This document shows positions 4,275 through 7,285 of a DNA stretch of 7,285 nt, piece by piece. Origin of the DNA: Deltaproteobacteria bacterium (lineage in GTDB: Bacteria; Desulfobacterota; Syntrophia; Syntrophales; UBA2210). The stretch's first letter is position 1; each line of letters starts with the position of its first letter. The position numbers and the translations under genes were made by a program. The notes under the pieces are model-generated. The model was not told where the DNA came from. It did not search any database and saw only the letters and a program-made list of their open reading frames with translations. The DNA lies in NCBI GenBank assembly GCA_019314085.1, contig JAFCZZ010000177.1, positions 1 through 7,285 on the forward strand, written 5' to 3'.

Positions 4275-5659
4275 GGTTCTTCGACCTGTTCGCGGGCGTG
4301 GGCGGGTTCAGGCTCGCGCTGGAGCGGCTCGGCTGGGAGTGCGTGGGCTGGTGCGAGGTGGACAGGTTCTGCCAGCGCGTCTACCGCCACCGGTGGCCGG
4401 ACGGCGGGTGGTTCTGGGGCGACGCAACGACCCTGCCGACGGCGGAGATGCCGGACTTCGACCTTTTGGTCGCGGGCTTCCCCTGCCAGAGCTGGTCCGT
4501 GGCGGGGAAGAGGAGGGGCTTCGAGGACGCGAGGGGAACGCTGTTCTTCGAGATAGCGAGGGTGCTCAGGGACAGGAGGCCACGCGCCTTCCTGCTGGAG
4601 AACGTGAAGGGGCTGGTGTGCCGGCCGTTCCGCGACCGCGAGTTCCGTCGCATGCTGGAGGTTCTCTCGGGGCTGGGCTACGCCGTGCGGTGGCGCGTGC
4701 TCAACTCCAAGGACTTCGGGGTTCCCCAGAACCGCGAGCGGGTGTTCATCGCCGGACGCTTGGCGGGGCGCGGTGAGCTGGTGCCGGAGTTCCCGTGGCC
4801 GGAGCCGAGGCCACTGGCGGTCCGCCTAGCGGACGTGCTGGAGCCGGAGGTGCCGGAGAGGTACTACCTGCGCGGGAAGACCCTGCGAGCCCTGCTGAAC
4901 CACCTGCGGAGGCACAGGGGGGCGGGGCACGGGTTCGGGGCGAGGTTTCTGGACGGCTCGGCGACGACCGCCAACACGCTGAGCGCGCGCTACCACAAGG
5001 ACGGCTCGGAGAACCTCGTGCTCGCGGGCAGGCTGGAGGGGGCGGACAGGCCGACCAACCGCGTGTACTCCCCCGAGGGGTGCTCGCCCGCCCTGACCAC
5101 GCCATCTGGGGGGAGGCACGTGCCGATGGTCGCCCCGTTCCCGATCCGCTTCCCGAACCGCAACCAGAGGAGCTTCGGCCCGGACGTGGCGATGACGGTC
5201 GGGTCGAACACGACGGGGGTGGCGATCTACAGGCACCCCCGGCACCCAGGGAGGAGGTGCCTCTACTCGCCGGACGGCATACACCCCGCGGTCAGGACGG
5301 TGAGCAGACCGCCCAGCCCCAAGGTGGTGGGGAACATCTACCCCTCCGGCGGGGAGGCCGGAAAGGTTCACGACCCGAGCGGGATATTCTCCACGGTCAA
5401 GCAGGGGAAGCGCGGGGGGAAGGCGGGCGTCCCGCCGGTCGTCGACCCCCACTCCGCCTTGCGGGTGAGGAGGCTGACCCCGCGGGAGTGCGAGCGCCTG
5501 CAGGGCTTCTCGGACGACTGGACGCGCTGGGGCGTGGACGAGCGGGGCAATAGGGTAGAGATCTCCGACACCCAGAGGTACAGGATGATAGGCAACGCGG
5601 TGACGGTTCCCGTGGTCGAGGCCCTTGGCAGGGCGGTGGAGGCCTGGCTACGTGGCTGA
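4271..5659 (+). CDS. DNA (cytosine-5) methyltransferase
   Basis: A 462-residue enzyme transferring methyl groups from S-adenosylmethionine to cytosine C5 in a specific DNA site. Every landmark motif is present and in order: motif I DLFAGVGGF (5-13) binds the cofactor; motif IV GFPCQSW holds the catalytic C72; motif VI is ENV (110-112); motif VIII is QNRERVFIAG (153-162); motif IX is RRLTPRECERLQGF (400-413); motif X is GNAVTVPVV (441-449). Between VIII and IX lies a large target-recognition region (about 165-395) made of several related units. GTG 4271 is preceded by GGGGGTGA at a good distance and gives MRFFDLFAG, a normal N-terminus. The next gene overlaps its last eight bases. No restriction enzyme is seen, so it may be an orphan viral methylase that shields viral DNA from host restriction, or a partner for the Vsr-type nuclease. 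Confidence 0.93.
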   Translation: MRFFDLFAGVGGFRLALERLGWECVGWCEVDRFCQRVYRHRWPDGGWFWGDATTLPTAEMPDFDLLVAGFPCQSWSVAGKRRGFEDARGTLFFEIARVLRDRRPRAFLLENVKGLVCRPFRDREFRRMLEVLSGLGYAVRWRVLNSKDFGVPQNRERVFIAGRLAGRGELVPEFPWPEPRPLAVRLADVLEPEVPERYYLRGKTLRALLNHLRRHRGAGHGFGARFLDGSATTANTLSARYHKDGSENLVLAGRLEGADRPTNRVYSPEGCSPALTTPSGGRHVPMVAPFPIRFPNRNQRSFGPDVAMTVGSNTTGVAIYRHPRHPGRRCLYSPDGIHPAVRTVSRPPSPKVVGNIYPSGGEAGKVHDPSGIFSTVKQGKRGGKAGVPPVVDPHSALRVRRLTPRECERLQGFSDDWTRWGVDERGNRVEISDTQRYRMIGNAVTVPVVEALGRAVEAWLRG

Positions 5660-6635
5660 CGTGTTCAGTAGGGAGAAGCGGAGCGAGATAATGTCTAGGA
5701 TCCACCAGCCGACCAAGCTGGAGGCTAGGCTAAGACCCGAGATGGAGGAGCTGGGCTTCGAGTACGGGGTCAGGGGGTTCGGGGACTTTGTGAACCACCG
5801 CAAGAGGGTCACCGTCTTCCTGATGGGCTGCTTCTGGCACGCCCACCGTGGCTGCTACAGGGAGCCCAAATCGAACGCGGAGTTCTGGCGCTGGAAGGTG
5901 ATCAGGAACAGGGCGAGGGACTCCGCGCAGGTCATAAGGCTGCTGATGGCGGGCTACAACCCCCTCGTCGTCTGGGAGTGCGAGGCTGACGGGTTTGCGG
6001 AGAAGGTGGGGAGATTCTGCGCGCAGTCACGTCCGAGGTTCCCCGCGTTCTCCTGGGGCGAGCTGGGCTACATCGTCGGGTACGCCTTGGGGGACGGTTC
6101 GGTTCACTTCCGGCGGAGGGGCCACCGGACATACTACCGCCTCCACCTGTACGGGAAGGCCGATCTCCTCGCCCCCATCCGCGACCTGCTCAGGGCCAGA
6201 GGGCTCTCCCCGTACCTGAGGGAGGACAGAAGGGATGCCAAATTCGGAACAAGCGCCGACCTGTGCGTTTCCTCAAGATTCCTCCACCACGCCGTCTTCC
6301 TGTCCAAGCTGGACGGCCACCTGCTCGCGTTTCCGAGGGTGAACGGGGAGTTCGACAGGGCGATGCTTGTCGGGTTCTTCGACGCCGACGGGGGCTGGAA
6401 CTCGTGGGGGCGGAAGAGGCAGGCGCGGTTCTTCTCAAAGCGCAGGGAGAACTTGGAGCAGGTCGGGGAAATCCTCGGAAAAATCCACGGCATCCAAGCG
6501 AGGATCTACAGGTTTGCGGGCGACAAATACTACCTGTCGATTTATCGGAAGGATGACGTGGGGGTGTGGGAGCACGAGGTGAGGAGGATAGCGGGGGCGC
6601 TGGCCGAGGGGGCTGTGAGGAGGCGGAGGCCGTGA
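5652..6635 (+). CDS. Vsr mismatch endonuclease fused to LAGLIDADG homing endonuclease
   Basis: A 327-residue protein. GTG 5652 is chosen because MADVFSREKRSEIMSRI is a textbook Vsr N-terminus and GGTGGAGG lies nine bases upstream. It overlaps the methylase stop. Residues 1-112 are a Vsr domain (nicks 5' of T in T:G mismatches from deaminated 5-methylcytosine). E24, D45 in GDFV, GCFWHAHRGC (C60, H63, H65, C68), D90 in RARD and C110 in WEC match the catalytic and zinc positions of E. coli Vsr. M59 replaces the usual His/Asp before GC. Residues 133-312 are a monomeric two-motif LAGLIDADG endonuclease: LGYIVGYALGDGS (D148) and MLVGFFDADGG (D246), each followed by the expected strands. There is no intein splice Cys/Ser or HN end. 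The gene continues in one frame with uniform GC-rich codon use. Fusion of these two nucleases is unusual. Confidence 0.9.
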   Translation: MADVFSREKRSEIMSRIHQPTKLEARLRPEMEELGFEYGVRGFGDFVNHRKRVTVFLMGCFWHAHRGCYREPKSNAEFWRWKVIRNRARDSAQVIRLLMAGYNPLVVWECEADGFAEKVGRFCAQSRPRFPAFSWGELGYIVGYALGDGSVHFRRRGHRTYYRLHLYGKADLLAPIRDLLRARGLSPYLREDRRDAKFGTSADLCVSSRFLHHAVFLSKLDGHLLAFPRVNGEFDRAMLVGFFDADGGWNSWGRKRQARFFSKRRENLEQVGEILGKIHGIQARIYRFAGDKYYLSIYRKDDVGVWEHEVRRIAGALAEGAVRRRRP

Positions 6636-6650
6636 GCCGTGAGCCAAAAG

Positions 6651-6658
6651 TTCTTATT
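6651..6658 (+). promoter_or_regulatory. Possible TATA box for the 6689 gene
   Basis: TTCTTATT after CCAAAAG, the only AT-rich stretch between the fusion nuclease and the next gene. Transcription would begin near 6678, giving a leader of about ten bases to ATG 6689. The match is weak, but there is no SD before that ATG, which fits a near-leaderless start. Confidence 0.35.
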
Positions 6659-6673
6659 CGCAACCGGTCAGAT

Positions 6674-6688
6674 ACGAATGGGAAACCC
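6674..6688 (+). repeat. 15-bp direct repeat, copy 1
   Basis: ACGAATGGGAAACCC directly before the start codon of the 6689 gene; an identical copy lies at 7047-7061. Including the AT of the start codon, ATGGG-AAA-CCCAT is an inverted repeat, so this copy could also fold or bind a dimer. A 15-base identity is not expected by chance in a sequence this short. Confidence 0.55.
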
Positions 6689-7021
6689 ATGGACGAGGAG
6701 CTCAAGAAGACGGAGGAAAGGCTTTTCGACATGTTCAGGAAGCTGGGGGTCGACGAGAGGGATATCGCCAGGGTGGCGCTCGACAGAAAGGATGCGTTTT
6801 GGATGGCGGACAAGTGCAGGCCAGAGGCTCTAACCCACCTCAGTTTTATAAATATTGCCCTCACCGAGATCGAAGATTCCCTGTGGGAAAAGACAAAGGC
6901 CGAGAAGATAAGATATGACGATTGGCGTACCGCCACTTTGGAGGCGATCAGGTACAGAAGAATGGTGGAAGAGAAGTTGGCCAGGAAACTGGAGGGCTGC
7001 GGGTGCAGGTGGATAGAGTAG
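6689..7021 (+). CDS. Hypothetical helical 110-residue protein
   Basis: Starts at ATG 6689. The alternative is GTG 6632, which overlaps the nuclease stop as GTGA and would add 19 residues of unstructured-looking sequence. The protein is almost entirely predicted helix, rich in Glu, Lys and Arg: EELKKTEERLFDMFRKLG, DERDIARVALDRKDAFWMADK, a central hydrophobic SFINIALTEIEDSLW, and a long C-terminal helix from about residue 74 ending in CGCRW. Three cysteines (one central, two in the tail) could bind metal only with a partner. It is slightly less GC-rich than the nuclease gene. No family is recognised. A 15-base sequence in its leader recurs just after the gene. Confidence 0.6.
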   Translation: MDEELKKTEERLFDMFRKLGVDERDIARVALDRKDAFWMADKCRPEALTHLSFINIALTEIEDSLWEKTKAEKIRYDDWRTATLEAIRYRRMVEEKLARKLEGCGCRWIE

Positions 7022-7032
7022 CTACCGGTAGC
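7021..7032. repeat. 12-bp palindrome at the stop codon
   Basis: GCTACCGGTAGC is perfectly self-complementary and begins on the last base of the stop codon. It might be a protein-binding site or fold in the mRNA end. No loop is available for a stable hairpin and no T-run follows, so a conventional terminator is not supported. Confidence 0.4.
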
Positions 7033-7046
7033 GGCTGATCACCTCC
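7031..7046 (+). other. Near-copy of the 16S rRNA 3' tail (anti-SD)
   Basis: GCGGCTGATCACCTCC matches the conserved end of archaeal 16S rRNA, GCGGCTGGATCACCTCC, with one G missing, including an exact GATCACCTCC anti-SD (7037-7046). It lies between genes, in the sense orientation of the plus-strand transcript. The reverse strand reads as an ideal SD, but no start codon follows there within a usable distance. It could be chance, an rRNA-derived scrap, or an RNA element that pairs with SD sequences. Confidence 0.4.
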
Positions 7047-7061
7047 ACGAATGGGAAACCC
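7047..7061 (+). repeat. 15-bp direct repeat, copy 2
   Basis: Second exact copy of ACGAATGGGAAACCC, immediately after the 16S-like tail and about 20 bases before the next TATA box. The two copies bracket the 6689-7021 gene, 373 bases apart start to start. Both are preceded by ACCGGT, at different distances. Confidence 0.55.
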
Positions 7062-7079
7062 TGCCTCGCCTCATCCTAG

Positions 7080-7087
7080 TTTTTATG
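7080..7087 (+). promoter_or_regulatory. TATA box for the last gene
   Basis: TTTTTATG, with transcription expected about 25 bases on, at or next to ATG 7107. The gene is thus probably leaderless, and no SD is present before it. Confidence 0.55.
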
Positions 7088-7106
7088 AGTCAACGACAAG
7101 TTGGGA

Positions 7107-7285
7107 ATGATGGAACCCCCCAGACCGGAGAAGATCTTCGAGGTGCTCAGGGTCTTCGCGGAGTCCCTGAGTGAGGGGATCGAGCGCTTGGATCGGGAGA
7201 TAAAGAGGCTCGACGAGGCGCTGGACCCGAGGCGCGGGGCCGCACGCTCGGTGTTCGAGGAAATCCTCGGCGAGGTCAAGGGGAG
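7107..7285 (+). CDS. Partial coiled-coil protein, cut by window edge
   Basis: The frame opens with two adjacent ATG codons (7107, 7110) and runs off the window after 59 codons. The visible part is highly charged helix with heptad-like leucines and isoleucines (EKIFEVLRVFAESL, then EGIERLDREIKRLDEAL), so it likely forms a coiled coil. No domain is recognised. Its own promoter separates it from the upstream genes. It could be a structural, regulatory or scaffold protein; more sequence would be needed to tell. Confidence 0.6.
   Translation, partial: MMEPPRPEKIFEVLRVFAESLSEGIERLDREIKRLDEALDPRRGAARSVFEEILGEVKG

Noticed and set aside
4795..5553. Long plus-strand and minus-strand frames inside the methylase gene
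   Set aside because: All methylase motifs lie in the 4271-5659 frame. The others are Gly/Arg/Pro-rich shadows without motifs.
6048..6590. LAGLIDADG region as an intein in Vsr
   Set aside because: No Cys/Ser at the start, no terminal His-Asn, no splicing blocks, and no Vsr sequence continuing after it. It is a C-terminal fusion instead.
6190..6936. Minus-strand frame of 248 codons opposite the homing endonuclease
   Set aside because: Ser/Pro/Arg-rich with no domain, antisense to clear LAGLIDADG motifs.
7031..7046. Reverse complement as an SD site for a minus-strand gene
   Set aside because: No ATG, GTG or TTG follows within 5-12 bases on the minus strand and no open frame there looks like protein.
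1..7285. tRNA genes, CRISPR arrays, insertion-sequence ends
   Set aside because: I saw no cloverleaf with a GGTTCGAATCC-like arm, no regularly spaced repeats with unique spacers, and no transposase motifs or terminal inverted repeats. A dedicated scan could not be run.

Overview
This window looks like accessory DNA, probably viral or proviral, from an archaeon. The first evidence is the promoters: TTTATAA, TTATATA and TTTTTATG boxes lie about 25-35 bases before starts. Most other genes are packed with overlapping stop/start codons, GTG or TTG starts and purine-rich Shine-Dalgarno (SD) sites of the GGAGG/GGTGA type. Most proteins are very short, and several are zinc-finger proteins of the kind common in archaeal viruses and plasmids. 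No structural, integrase or replication gene is recognisable, so provirus, virus and plasmid cannot be separated, and no host taxon can be named. The DNA is GC-rich with heavy AGG/AGA arginine use.

Layout. On the minus strand, 76-928 holds three tentative small genes, one encoding a zinc-ribbon protein. A divergent control region (929-1101) follows, with a TATA box, a 7-bp inverted repeat just upstream of it and a perfect 18-bp palindrome between it and the next start. On the plus strand come an AbrB-type regulator (1102-1368), a ribbon-helix-helix regulator with its own promoter (1434-1592), a small two-unit protein (1589-1954) and a Rad52/Sak-like single-strand annealing protein (about 1900-2670 conserved). 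The annealing gene is odd at both ends. It has no normal start in its frame, and at its 3' end the frame and base composition change together near 2668. From 2918 to 4172 there is a run of small genes: three or four cysteine-rich zinc-binding proteins, a two-helix membrane protein and an unknown, several preceded by a recurring G-rich initiation cassette ending in TTG.

The most striking part is 4221-6635. A complete cytosine-5 DNA methyltransferase (4271-5659) overlaps a gene (5652-6635) whose protein joins a Vsr-type mismatch nicking endonuclease to a two-motif LAGLIDADG homing endonuclease. Dcm-type methylase plus Vsr is a known pairing: Vsr repairs the T:G mismatches left when 5-methylcytosine deaminates. 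A LAGLIDADG module fused to Vsr is not an architecture I know. It suggests a homing endonuclease that invaded vsr, or a two-nuclease homing or exclusion enzyme. Just upstream, a 17-codon reading frame looks like the beginning of a different class of DNA methyltransferase.

The right end has a helical unknown gene (6689-7021), an intergenic stretch (7022-7106) containing a near-copy of the 16S rRNA 3' tail and a 15-bp repeat shared with the leader of the previous gene, and a truncated coiled-coil gene with its own promoter (7107 to the window edge).
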